NCBI GenBank assembly: GCA_045652405.1
Contig: JAZRUF010000017.1
Location: 1-16,437 of the forward strand
Direction of reading: 5' to 3'
From: JAZRUF01 sp045652405
GTDB taxonomy: Bacteria > Bacillota > Clostridia > Oscillospirales > JAAYXM01
DNA: 16,437 nt
In this document: positions 1 through 7,151 of the stretch, piece after piece
How positions within the stretch are numbered: position 1 is the stretch's first letter
Layout: every line of letters begins with the position of its first letter
Position numbers and translations under genes: made by a program
The notes under the pieces: generated by a model
The model's input: the letters and a program-made list of their open reading frames with translations, nothing else
The model's database searches: none
What the model was told of the DNA's origin: nothing

Positions 1-613
1 CCGCAAGATAAATAATTGCGCCCCAACCCATGTTCTGCCAGATTTCTGACATGACATATAGAGGTCTGAACCACTTTGCATCAACCAGGATATTTACGTT
101 CTCAACGCCCAGGCTCTGAAGGAATCTGGTGATAAGACCGCCGGTCGGTGCCAGGAACATGGTAAACAGACCGACAACAACAACTGTTGAATAGAAGTGA
201 GGCATGTAGCTGACAGTCTGCACAAACTTCTTAAACTTGGCGTTGGTAACCTCGTTTAACATAAGTGCAAAAATAATCGGTGCCGGGAAGCCGCAAAGCA
301 AGGACCAAAGACTCAGCAACAAGGTATTCTTCAATGTACGGAAGAAAAACTTATAGCTGAAGAAACGCTCGAAGTTTGCAAAACCTACCCAATCACTGCC
401 ACCGAAGCCAAGGAACGGTTTGTAATCCATAAATGCGATTATAACGCCGTACATCGGCAGGTAGTAGAACAGCGCAAGACAAATGATTGTCGGGATAGTC
501 AGCAAGAACAAATATTTGCCGTTATTGAACTTCTTCATGAACTGTCCCTTTGAGTTGACAACCGGCAGAGCATCAGCCGGTGCCTGTGCTTTTTTCGCTC
601 TACTCAAAAACAT
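1..613 (-). CDS. ABC sugar/polysaccharide transporter permease, LplB/UgpA-like (5' part; 3' end outside window)
   Basis: Inner-membrane permease subunit of a carbohydrate ABC importer. I translated about 204 codons by hand from the ATG at 611-613 to the window edge. A short charged cytoplasmic N-terminus is followed by a first TM segment around residues 34-55 (YLFLLTIPTIICLALFYYLP), then a family-typical stretch (AFMDYKPF and VGFANFERFF), then a TM around 97-117 and another around 140-160 after SYMPHF. This order matches LplB/YtcP-type permeases for complex saccharides. The EAA loop that contacts the ATPase would lie beyond the window edge. The start is supported by an AGGAG motif 3 nt upstream; a second in-frame Met (MKKFNN, residue 26) is possible but has a poorer leader. 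The upstream gene is an AraC-type regulator on the same strand, a common pairing for sugar-uptake loci. The substrate cannot be told from this part. Confidence 0.9.
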   Translation of the reverse strand, partial: MFLSRAKKAQAPADALPVVNSKGQFMKKFNNGKYLFLLTIPTIICLALFYYLPMYGVIIAFMDYKPFLGFGGSDWVGFANFERFFSYKFFFRTLKNTLLLSLWSLLCGFPAPIIFALMLNEVTNAKFKKFVQTVSYMPHFYSTVVVVGLFTMFLAPTGGLITRFLQSLGVENVNILVDAKWFRPLYVMSEIWQNMGWGAIIYLA

Positions 614-708
614 TCACTCCTCTGGAATAAATTTTACTTTGTATATCAACTTTCATTTCCGAAGGTTCACCCTTCCTTCAGGATAAGAAAGCTAACATCC
701 TTGAATTT

Positions 709-727
709 TTTAATGCATCACATTAAA
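709..727. repeat. Perfect inverted repeat TTTAATG-N5-CATTAAA
   Basis: The arms TTTAATG (709-715) and CATTAAA (721-727) are exact reverse complements separated by CATCA. The site lies about 95 bp upstream of the permease start, and downstream of the candidate promoter at 826-854. Its position would suit an operator or a leader hairpin. The arms are AT-rich, so chance occurrence is possible. Confidence 0.4.
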
Positions 728-825
728 TACATTTTCTGCATATGTTTTTTTAACTGCTTGTCTTCGATTTGCGTTTTTGCATCACGCGCGGAAATTGAAA
801 ATAATGTAAATCTTTTCTACTGTAA

Positions 826-854
826 ATTATAATAAGAAATTAACAAAATATGAA
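826..854 (-). promoter_or_regulatory. Candidate sigma-A promoter for the permease gene
   Basis: On the minus strand a perfect TATAAT -10 (826-831) sits 17 bp downstream of a weak -35 TTCATA (849-854). Transcription would start near 819, giving a leader of about 205 nt before the permease ATG. The poor -35 fits an activator-dependent promoter, which would match the neighbouring AraC-type regulator. In such AT-rich DNA a TATAAT can occur by chance. Confidence 0.35.
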
Positions 855-881
855 TTGCCATTTGTTTAACTCATCACCAAA

Positions 882-900
882 TTTTACGATTTACGTAAAA
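882..900. repeat. Perfect inverted repeat TTTTACG-N5-CGTAAAA
   Basis: Arms 882-888 and 894-900 are exact reverse complements around ATTTA. The repeat lies just upstream of the candidate -35 of the permease promoter, at about -63 to -81 from the inferred start, where a transcription activator could bind. It has the same 7-5-7 geometry as the repeat at 709-727 but a different sequence. The binding protein is unknown. Confidence 0.45.
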
Positions 901-1099
901 GTAGATAACATTATAAGTTTTAGATATTGAAAAAAACGATATTTCACTTTCCGACGGTATACGCGCGGTTTTTTCGACATTTTTCGTTTTTTATGAACTT
1001 TATCCGCCGAAAATACATTTAATATTTCCGTAACATTTTCAGTTTACTTAATATTGATATGTAAATATCAGGTTATATGCTTCGGTTTTATATAAAATG

Positions 1100-3370
1100 T
1101 TACTCGCTTACATTCTTTTTTCTGTAGTCGCCGGGTGTGTATCCGGTATATTTTTTAAAGAGGCGAATGAATGTATTTATATTGGCAATGCCCACCCTTT
1201 CGGCGATTTCTTTGTTTTTAAGCATCGGGTTTTGCGCATCCTCAACCAAGGCAACCGCCTTTTTTATACGGAAGCTGTTGATATAATCGCTTAAATTCAC
1301 ATTCATCTTACTCTTAAAATACGAGGATATATATGCAGCGGTCAGCTTTAGCTTTTCCGCAAACAGGTTAAGGTAAATATCCTCCGTATAATGCTTTTCC
1401 ACATAATCGAGAATGTAGCTTATGATATAATCCTCTTCGCGTTTGTTGATGCGGATGTATTCTACCGCCTGCTCAATAAGAGTTTTGCATATTGCGCGGT
1501 ACTGGTCAAGGGCTATGGCTTTGTCCAGGCGGCTGTACGTCTCAGCCACCCGCAAAGACGCAGGCGTGGTGTGGAACAATCGATTAATGAGCTTGACCGC
1601 ACAGTTTACAATCTCGGTGCACAACAGATACAGGTCAAATCCGTTGACATCCTTTTTGATGTTGTACTCCAAAATTTCATCGAGCAGGCGTATGCTGTCC
1701 TCAGGGTTTTCATTCTGGAGCATAGCAGTCAGCTTTTCCATTTGCTCGACGCTGAAGTAGAACCTGCCCGCGCCGGGTTTTATCTCACTCTCACGCAGTA
1801 CCTGCGTTTCGGTGACAATCGGGCGAGCATATTTGGATATTGCGTACACATGGTCATATATGCGCTTGAGCGCTCTTATATCCTCATACGGCTCGCTTAT
1901 TACAATTGTAAAGAACACATACTCGCTCTCATTATCAAGCTTTGATACGATAGCGGACATAGCTTCGTTTATGCGCGCCTGCCCGACTTCGGCATTAACA
2001 ACCGATACTATCTGGTCACTTTCGACCTGGAAGGTAGTTGCATCGAGCGTCGCGTTTGTCATATACAATTCTATAAGCTGTTTTAAATAGAACGCAATCT
2101 TACCCTGCTCTTCATCTATATTTTGCTTATACTGCTCACGGAAATTAACGCGGAAGTAGACCAACACAAATTTGCGGTCAACGCTTATCTGATTTTCCAT
2201 ATCGTCTATACTTACGTATATATCCCTCATGCGTGACTGTAAGAAAACCGTTTTGAGCAAGGAATCCTTTTGGGTAATCTCACGTATACATTCGTCATTT
2301 TTTTTGACGAGCGCGTCCACGCCAAGACGCACCGCTTCAAGGCTTGCGCAGGTTTTATCTGCATTTTCCAAGCCGCAACGCTCAGAAACCGTACGGCTTA
2401 TATCTTTAATAAGCACGCTATACCTGCGGGCGAACACCCACGCAAGTGCAAATGCCACTGCGCACACCAAAACAAGAATTAAAAACAGTATCAAAACCGT
2501 CAAATTTATTTTTCCGAACAGCTCTGCGTGCGAAATCCAGCGATAATACACAAGGCCGTCAAGCTGGGAATTGCGTCGGAATACATATCCGTTTTTAACG
2601 CGCTCAACCGCGGCTACATTTTCAACAAAAGCATTGCTAAGGTCATATCCATTCAAGGAAAGTGCGATTGTTTTTCCGTTTTTATCAAACACTGCGGCAT
2701 TATCACCCATACCGGGGATGCCGAACAAATCGAAAAGTCCTACAAACAAAAAATTGTTGTTTCCGGACATTTTATAGGCTATCGGGGTCAAGAGCTTACC
2801 TGATACCGATGAATCCCTTGCGCTTTCAAAGCGCGATGACGGATAGAGTTGAAACGTAAAAGAGCGCGAAAGCTCGCCGGTCCAGAACTCATCTGTATAT
2901 TCGGAATTCTTATACTGCGAATCAAAAAACATATCACGACGGAAGGTTCCGCTTGAGTCAAGGATGCTGTCGCACTCACCGCGCGGCACAATAAACACCG
3001 TCTCCAAATGTTGGGCGAACTCATTTTGCTTACGCAAAAATACACTCGAGCGCAACGTCTCAGTCACCTTCGAATAATCCGTATCCTCACTGAGATTGCC
3101 GTCTGCCACCGCGTACAAATTACTGTCCATAGAGACTTCTGCAAGGGTATATTTCATTTGTTCAAGGTATCTGTCCACCGTTGCGGTTGAAGCTATGTAT
3201 TTTTCATTTGCATCTTCAATCGCATGGGTGCACTCGCTTTTCCAATATACATACAGAAGCACCGCGCAAAACATGGCGACAACACCTATCAAAGCCCCGG
3301 CTTTTACAAGCTGGGAAAAAAGCTCGCTTTTTTTGTTATCTTTGCCGGATAACCTTTTTACCCCTATCAC
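1100..3370 (-). CDS. Membrane-anchored AraC-family transcriptional regulator (YesN/YtdP-like, two TM segments)
   Basis: A 756-aa one-component regulator. A TM segment at about residues 24-43 is followed by about 245 residues of presumed extracellular sensor, then a second TM at about 290-314, a cytoplasmic linker of about 330 residues, and a C-terminal AraC-type double helix-turn-helix (about 648-752). The last part includes the typical DYINSFRIKKA and NTFIRLFKKYTGYTPGDYR signatures. This architecture is known from Firmicutes regulators next to LplB/YtcP-type saccharide transporters, where an extracellular ligand is thought to control DNA binding without a kinase relay. I chose the GTG at 3368-3370 because a perfect GGAGG (3376-3380) lies 5 nt upstream of it. 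A longer frame from the TTG at 3380-3382 would put the Shine-Dalgarno sequence inside the gene. It is co-directional with the permease gene 486 bp downstream and probably controls it (inference). The ligand is unknown. Confidence 0.9.
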   Translation of the reverse strand: MIGVKRLSGKDNKKSELFSQLVKAGALIGVVAMFCAVLLYVYWKSECTHAIEDANEKYIASTATVDRYLEQMKYTLAEVSMDSNLYAVADGNLSEDTDYSKVTETLRSSVFLRKQNEFAQHLETVFIVPRGECDSILDSSGTFRRDMFFDSQYKNSEYTDEFWTGELSRSFTFQLYPSSRFESARDSSVSGKLLTPIAYKMSGNNNFLFVGLFDLFGIPGMGDNAAVFDKNGKTIALSLNGYDLSNAFVENVAAVERVKNGYVFRRNSQLDGLVYYRWISHAELFGKINLTVLILFLILVLVCAVAFALAWVFARRYSVLIKDISRTVSERCGLENADKTCASLEAVRLGVDALVKKNDECIREITQKDSLLKTVFLQSRMRDIYVSIDDMENQISVDRKFVLVYFRVNFREQYKQNIDEEQGKIAFYLKQLIELYMTNATLDATTFQVESDQIVSVVNAEVGQARINEAMSAIVSKLDNESEYVFFTIVISEPYEDIRALKRIYDHVYAISKYARPIVTETQVLRESEIKPGAGRFYFSVEQMEKLTAMLQNENPEDSIRLLDEILEYNIKKDVNGFDLYLLCTEIVNCAVKLINRLFHTTPASLRVAETYSRLDKAIALDQYRAICKTLIEQAVEYIRINKREEDYIISYILDYVEKHYTEDIYLNLFAEKLKLTAAYISSYFKSKMNVNLSDYINSFRIKKAVALVEDAQNPMLKNKEIAERVGIANINTFIRLFKKYTGYTPGDYRKKNVSE

Positions 3371-3496
3371 GTTGACCTCCAAATTATTATATATTTAAAA
3401 ATATGCATATCCAAATTTTACAAAAACTAAAGTTTCGTTTTGCACATATCTAAAAAATAATCGTTTTTTAATGCACAAAAATACTCACTATCGGGT

Positions 3497-3525
3497 ATTA
3501 TACACCATTTTTTATAAAAAAGGAA
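3497..3525 (-). promoter_or_regulatory. Candidate promoter for the AraC-type regulator gene
   Basis: A TATAAT -10 on the minus strand (3497-3502) has only a weak -35 (TTCCTT, 3520-3525) at 17-bp spacing. Transcription would start near 3490, about 120 nt before the GTG start. It is supported mainly by the perfect -10 and its position. Confidence 0.3.
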
Positions 3526-3595
3526 GTGGTAATCTAAATTTTTGAATACATTTTTTCGCCAATTGAATTGCGGATATTCATTTTTTTATGTATAA

Positions 3596-3624
3596 TTGAT
3601 TTTATTATCCGGCTGATATATAAT
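3596..3624 (+). promoter_or_regulatory. Candidate sigma-A promoter for the HAD hydrolase gene
   Basis: A -35 TTGATT (3596-3601) and a perfect -10 TATAAT (3619-3624) are separated by 17 bp. Transcription would start near 3631, about 40 nt before the ATG at 3670. The inferred start excludes any longer reading of the gene beginning at 3568. Confidence 0.55.
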
Positions 3625-3669
3625 ATTAAAACATATACAAAAGTTTTGATAACAAGGAGTTTGGTTAGG

Positions 3670-4488
3670 ATGTCTTTCATTCGCTGTTGTGTTTTCGATT
3701 TAGACGGCACACTTTTAAATTCAAATGACAAAATAAACCCCGACACACGCGATACTCTTATAGCCTTGCAGGACAGGGGATGCTATATCGTAATCGCAAC
3801 CGGAAGGTGTGACCTTCAAATCCTTGAATATATTGACGAGCTTAAAATAACAGGTCCGATAATCGCATGCAACGGCGGATATATAAAGAATGTAAAAACC
3901 GGTGAGGCACTCCGCGCACGAACTTTCCGACCCGAGCATATACGTGAGCTAATTGACTACTGCAACGAAAAGGATTTAGACCATATGGTGTATTTAAAAG
4001 ACCGGGTATATTACGCAGAGGGAAGTAAACGTGCTTTAAAATTTATAAGGTACAATGAAAACGCAAAACCTGAGCACCGCGTTCCGCTATGTTGCATCAG
4101 GGATGCGGACATGGAATATATTTATAACAATACTCTCAAGCTCCTGGTTATAGGAAGTCCTGAGTTAAAGGATGTACTCGATACACACTTTAACCGCGAC
4201 GGACGATTTACCGCGGTGATGTCCGGCGAAAATTTGATTGACATTATGCCCGGGCGCACGAGCAAGGGCGAAGGCGTATCCTTTCTTGCGGAAAAACTTG
4301 GCATCCCTCTCTCCCAAGTTGCGGTGTTTGGCGACAGCCCGAACGATGAGTCGATGTTTCGCGTCGCAGGTTTTCCCATCGCAATGGGGAATGCGGAACC
4401 TGAAATCAAAGCCTTGGCGTGTTTTGTTACCCGCTCAAATGACGATGACGGAATTTTACACGCACTGCGCCATTTCAACGTGATATAA
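3670..4488 (+). CDS. Cof-type HAD-superfamily hydrolase (sugar/cofactor phosphatase family)
   Basis: A 272-aa cytoplasmic phosphatase of the HAD IIB (Cof/YidA) subfamily. All four HAD motifs are visible: motif I FDLDGTL (Asp10 nucleophile and Asp12), motif II IATGR (Thr44), motif III Lys199 (RTSKGEG) and motif IV GDSPND (221-226). The C2 cap lies between motifs II and III. The ATG at 3670 follows an AAGGAG (3654-3659) at 10 nt. An in-frame TTG-initiated extension upstream overlaps the promoter and is not coding. Members of this family act on sugar phosphates, flavin or pyridoxal phosphates and similar small molecules; the substrate cannot be read from sequence. It is convergent with serA and shares its terminator. 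The cap type argues against its being a classical SerB phosphoserine phosphatase. Confidence 0.9.
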   Translation: MSFIRCCVFDLDGTLLNSNDKINPDTRDTLIALQDRGCYIVIATGRCDLQILEYIDELKITGPIIACNGGYIKNVKTGEALRARTFRPEHIRELIDYCNEKDLDHMVYLKDRVYYAEGSKRALKFIRYNENAKPEHRVPLCCIRDADMEYIYNNTLKLLVIGSPELKDVLDTHFNRDGRFTAVMSGENLIDIMPGRTSKGEGVSFLAEKLGIPLSQVAVFGDSPNDESMFRVAGFPIAMGNAEPEIKALACFVTRSNDDDGILHALRHFNVI

Positions 4489-4498
4489 AAAACCAAAA

Positions 4499-4529
4499 AC
4501 TCCGTTGCGATATGCAACGGAGTTTTTTT
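4499..4529 (+). terminator. Bidirectional intrinsic terminator between the HAD gene and serA
   Basis: A perfect 10-bp stem, ACTCCGTTGC (4499-4508) with GCAACGGAGT (4514-4523), has a 5-nt loop and runs into seven Ts (4523-4529). An A-run on the left gives a U-run on the minus strand, so it can terminate both the HAD transcript and the convergent serC-serA transcript. Confidence 0.92.
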
Positions 4530-4543
4530 CATAATTATGTAAT

Positions 4544-5713
4544 TTACTTACCGAGTACACGCACTCTTGATACACCCTCGATAGCTTTTATCTTATTTAT
4601 AAGCTCATCATCCGGGCAAGTGTTGGTATCAAGCACTGTATACGCATTGTCCTTTTTAGAGCGGTTTGCCATGTTCTCAATATTGATATTGGCTTCTGCA
4701 AACAGGTTTGTTACACCGCCGACCATTTTCGGGACATTCTTGTGCAGGACACAGATGCGGTATGTTCCCTCACGAGCCATATCCACATTCGGGAAGTTTA
4801 CGGAATTCTTGATAACGCCGTGCTCGATGTAGTTTACCATCTCATCAACTGCCATTACTGCGCAATTGTCCTCACTTTCAGGGGTGGATGCGCCCAGGTG
4901 CGGCATTACAACTACGTTGTCAGCGCTCAAGAGCTTTGCATCACCAAAGTCGGTGACGTATGCACCTGCCTGACCTGATTCGAGAGCTGCGAGCATATCG
5001 TCGGTATTGACGAGCTCTGCACGCGCAAGATTTATGATGCGAACGCCCTTTTTCATTGTGGCAAGAGTTTCAGCGCAGATTGTATTGCGTGTTTCATCGG
5101 TTGCCGGAACATGCAGAGTGATATAATCACAATTTTCAAAGATTGTCTTCAAATCCTTAGCGTGGATGATGCTGCGAGAGAGATTCCACGCTGCATCAAT
5201 TGAGATATATGGGTCATATCCGTAAACCTGCATGCCGAGCTTCTCGGCAGTATTTGCAACCATTGCGCCGATAGCGCCCAGGCCTACAACACCGAGTTTC
5301 TTTCCGCTAAGCTCAGGACCCACAAAGTTGCTCTTTCCCTTTTCAATGAGCTTTGAAATCGCATCGCCCTCATTAGCAAGGGTTTTAGCCCACGTGATAC
5401 CCTGAACGATTTTGCGTGATGCCAAGAACAGTGAGCAGATAACCAGTTCCTTAACCGCATTTGCATTTGCACCCGGGGTGTTGAAAACTACAACGCCGTC
5501 CTCTGCGCAAGCGTCAACCGGGATATTGTTAACTCCCGCGCCTGCACGTGCAACACACAAAAGTTCGGGGTTGCGCTCAACGGAATGGAGGTCTGCCGAG
5601 CGGACAAGGATACCCTGCGGTGCACTTGCATCATCGCTGCAGGTGTACTTCGCACTATCAAGGCGGTCAAGCCCTATTTTTGCAATTTTGTTCATGGTCC
5701 TGATCTGATACAT
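4544..5713 (-). CDS. serA: D-3-phosphoglycerate dehydrogenase (phosphoserine pathway, ACT-domain type)
   Basis: A 389-aa NAD-dependent enzyme that oxidises 3-phosphoglycerate to 3-phosphohydroxypyruvate, the first step of serine synthesis. The substrate-binding half carries RAGAGVNNIPVD (56-67) and NTPGANANAVKEL (78-90). The Rossmann GLGAIG is at 144-149. Catalytic Arg231 (NLARAELVN) and His272 (PHLGASTPESEDN) are present. A C-terminal ACT domain (about 318-389) probably binds serine for feedback control. The segment that holds the third catalytic residue, Glu, in many 2-hydroxyacid dehydrogenases reads DFGDAKLL here, without Glu. From memory, related clostridial proteins also lack it (FPTAKM-like), so this looks like a clade trait rather than a defect. 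The start has AAGGAG 8 nt upstream. It lies 30 bp downstream of serC on the same strand and is almost certainly co-transcribed with it. Confidence 0.95.
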   Translation of the reverse strand: MYQIRTMNKIAKIGLDRLDSAKYTCSDDASAPQGILVRSADLHSVERNPELLCVARAGAGVNNIPVDACAEDGVVVFNTPGANANAVKELVICSLFLASRKIVQGITWAKTLANEGDAISKLIEKGKSNFVGPELSGKKLGVVGLGAIGAMVANTAEKLGMQVYGYDPYISIDAAWNLSRSIIHAKDLKTIFENCDYITLHVPATDETRNTICAETLATMKKGVRIINLARAELVNTDDMLAALESGQAGAYVTDFGDAKLLSADNVVVMPHLGASTPESEDNCAVMAVDEMVNYIEHGVIKNSVNFPNVDMAREGTYRICVLHKNVPKMVGGVTNLFAEANINIENMANRSKKDNAYTVLDTNTCPDDELINKIKAIEGVSRVRVLGK

Positions 5714-5743
5714 TGGACATTCTCCTTAATTATATAGTAACTG

Positions 5744-6829
5744 TTAGTTGTTTTCCTCAAATTCCTTCATAAAGTCAACAAGCGCTTTTACGCCCTCAAC
5801 CGGCATCGCATTATAGATAGATGCGCGCATACCGCCAACTGCACGGTGACCCTTGAGAGTAAGAAGGCCCTTTGCAGCAGCTTCCTTGACAAACTTCGCG
5901 TCAAGCTCTTCATCGCCGGTGCGGAAGGTTACGTTCATGAGTGAACGGCTCTCAGGTGAAATCTCAGTCTTAAAGAGCTTGCTTCCCTCCAGATAATTAT
6001 ACAGGAGTGCTGCCTTTTCCTTATTGATTTCATAGAGCTTTGAAATTCCACCGATTTCCTCAATCCACTCAAGAACCAGCTTGCACATATAGATAGAGAA
6101 TGTAGGCGGGGTATTGTACATTGAAGCGTTATCGATTTCGGTAGCATAATCCATAACTATCGGGATATTCTTCATCGCGCGACCTGCAAGGTCTTCGCGG
6201 ATAATGACAATAGTAAGGCCTGCCGGTGCCATATTCTTCTGAGCACCTGCGTAGATAACGCCGAACTTTGAAACATCAACCGGCTCGGAGAGGATGCAGG
6301 AGGACATATCCGCAACCAGCGGAACATCGCCGGTTTCCGGAACGTAATCCCAATGCGTGCCGTAGATGGTATTGTTAAAGCAGATATGTACGTAATCTGC
6401 ATCCGGGTTGAGCTTGAGCTCATCCTGGCGCGGGATACGAGTGAATTTTTCATCCTCGCCACTTGCAGCGATTTTTACATCGCCGTACTTTTTAGCTTCC
6501 TGAGCAGCTTTCTTGGAAAAGCTGCCGGTTACAATGTAATCGGCAGTGCCGCTTCCGGTCATCAAATTCATTGCAATAGCCGCGAACTGGAGAGTTGCGC
6601 CGCCCTGCAGGAAAAGGATTTTATAGTTATCCGGTACATTGAGTACCTTTCTGAGCAGTGCCTCAGTTGCATCAAAAATTTCAAGATATGCTTTTGAGCG
6701 GTGGCTCATCTCCAAAACTGACATTCCGGAGTTACCGTAATTTAAAAGCTCTGCCTGAGCTTTCTTTAAAGCGCTTTCGGGCAGCATGGACGGACCCGCA
6801 GAAAAATTATAAACTCGATTTTCAAACAT
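5744..6829 (-). CDS. serC: Phosphoserine aminotransferase
   Basis: A 361-aa PLP-dependent class-V aminotransferase. It converts 3-phosphohydroxypyruvate plus glutamate to phosphoserine, and the same family also serves pyridoxal phosphate synthesis. Diagnostic segments are NFSAGPSMLP (8-17), MSHRSK (41-46), LQGGATLQF (74-82), the PLP lysine Lys198 in YAGAQKNMAPAG, and a C-terminal GHRAVGGMRASIYNAM (327-342). The length matches the family (about 360 aa). The ATG at 6827-6829 follows GGAGG (6840-6844) at 10 nt. A longer in-frame start near 6877 would lie inside the promoter, upstream of the inferred transcription start, and is excluded. It is the first gene of a serC-serA operon; no serB is seen nearby. 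Confidence 0.96.
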   Translation of the reverse strand: MFENRVYNFSAGPSMLPESALKKAQAELLNYGNSGMSVLEMSHRSKAYLEIFDATEALLRKVLNVPDNYKILFLQGGATLQFAAIAMNLMTGSGTADYIVTGSFSKKAAQEAKKYGDVKIAASGEDEKFTRIPRQDELKLNPDADYVHICFNNTIYGTHWDYVPETGDVPLVADMSSCILSEPVDVSKFGVIYAGAQKNMAPAGLTIVIIREDLAGRAMKNIPIVMDYATEIDNASMYNTPPTFSIYMCKLVLEWIEEIGGISKLYEINKEKAALLYNYLEGSKLFKTEISPESRSLMNVTFRTGDEELDAKFVKEAAAKGLLTLKGHRAVGGMRASIYNAMPVEGVKALVDFMKEFEENN

Positions 6830-6862
6830 AGGTCGAATACCTCCAATAGACATAATAAATAA

Positions 6863-6891
6863 ATTATACTCCCTCAAAACAGCAATGTCAA
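6863..6891 (-). promoter_or_regulatory. Perfect-consensus sigma-A promoter of the serC-serA operon
   Basis: On the minus strand TTGACA (6886-6891) and TATAAT (6863-6868) are separated by exactly 17 bp. The start of transcription is expected near 6856, leaving a leader of only about 27 nt before serC. That leaves no room for a T-box or other riboswitch, so control probably acts at initiation or through enzyme feedback. Confidence 0.9.
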
Positions 6892-7061
6892 ATCCGTATA
6901 TGGGTTTTATGTCATATTTTTTCTGTTTTTTTGTCAGAATTCAATGCCAAGTGCTAACTTTCTTTAAAGTGCGGCTTTATCCGCCGTGTTTTATTGCTCG
7001 CAATTTGTTGCGCATTTCTTTATTAAATATGAATTTTTTATTACACATTCACTTTTACCAC
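6892..7061. other. AT-rich spacer between the serC and hrcA promoters
   Basis: This is part of the divergent serC-hrcA gap (6830-7151). It holds no gene. One 9-bp site, AAGTGCTAA (6949-6957), matches the right half of CIRCE at 8 of 9 positions, but the corresponding left half (6931-6939) matches at only 4 of 9. A short GCGG/CCGC hairpin can form at about 6970-6984. Confidence 0.4.
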
Positions 7062-7089
7062 TTGACATATTTTGTTTTATGAGTAAAAT
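7062..7089 (+). promoter_or_regulatory. Sigma-A promoter of the hrcA-grpE-dnaK-dnaJ cluster
   Basis: A perfect -35 TTGACA (7062-7067) is followed after 16 bp by TAAAAT (7084-7089), a 5 of 6 match to the -10. Transcription would begin near 7096, inside the CIRCE operator, the usual arrangement for HrcA repression. Confidence 0.82.
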
Positions 7090-7094
7090 AATAA

Positions 7095-7121
7095 TTAGCA
7101 CTCGACCTCCAAGAGTGCTAA
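7095..7121 (+). promoter_or_regulatory. CIRCE operator (HrcA binding site)
   Basis: A perfect match to the CIRCE consensus: TTAGCACTC (7095-7103), a 9-bp spacer, GAGTGCTAA (7113-7121). It overlaps the predicted transcription start of the heat-shock cluster and lies 30 bp upstream of hrcA. HrcA binds it as a dimer and represses; heat or unfolded protein titrates GroEL away from HrcA and relieves repression (known biology). Confidence 0.98.
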
Positions 7122-7151
7122 AAGCAAAAATTTAATTAGGGGAGGTTGTAT

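Larger units (their letters stand above)
614..1099. other. AT-rich intergenic regulatory region upstream of the permease gene
   Basis: No credible gene lies in these 486 bases, which separate the AraC-type regulator stop from the permease start. The region is strongly AT-rich. It holds a possible minus-strand promoter (826-854), two 19-bp inverted repeats with 7-bp arms and 5-bp spacers (709-727 and 882-900), an 8-bp direct repeat TGCATCAC (714-721 and 778-785), a 5-bp-arm hairpin (661-675) and short AT palindromes (1055-1070 and 1086-1097). I see no clear intrinsic terminator behind the regulator gene. The size and content suggest a control region for the transporter operon; that is inference. 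Confidence 0.6.
3371..3669. other. Divergent intergenic region between the AraC-type regulator and the HAD gene
   Basis: These 299 bases are very AT-rich and contain no gene. They hold candidate promoters in both directions (minus 3497-3525, plus 3596-3624) and a perfect 14-bp AT palindrome, T6-AT-A6 (3508-3521), that overlaps the minus-strand promoter. An 11-bp palindrome CAATTGAATTG lies at 3560-3570. No terminator or conserved riboswitch fold is evident. Confidence 0.5.

Noticed and set aside
1391..1945. A 184-codon plus-strand open frame opposite the AraC-type regulator
   Set aside because: It lies wholly inside a well-supported regulator gene, has no good ribosome binding site and no recognisable domain.
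3568..3669. N-terminal extension of the HAD hydrolase from a TTG start
   Set aside because: It overlaps the predicted promoter, lies upstream of the inferred transcription start, has no ribosome binding site, and the HAD fold starts right after the ATG at 3670.
3670..4488. The HAD hydrolase as the missing SerB
   Set aside because: Motif spacing with a C2-type cap between motifs II and III fits the Cof family rather than SerB; convergent position alone is not evidence.
6830..6856. T-box or riboswitch in the serC leader
   Set aside because: The inferred leader is only about 27 nt, far too short for such an element.
6830..6877. N-terminal extension of SerC
   Set aside because: The extra codons cover the -10 box and spacer of a perfect promoter and contain the GGAGG of the real start at 6829.
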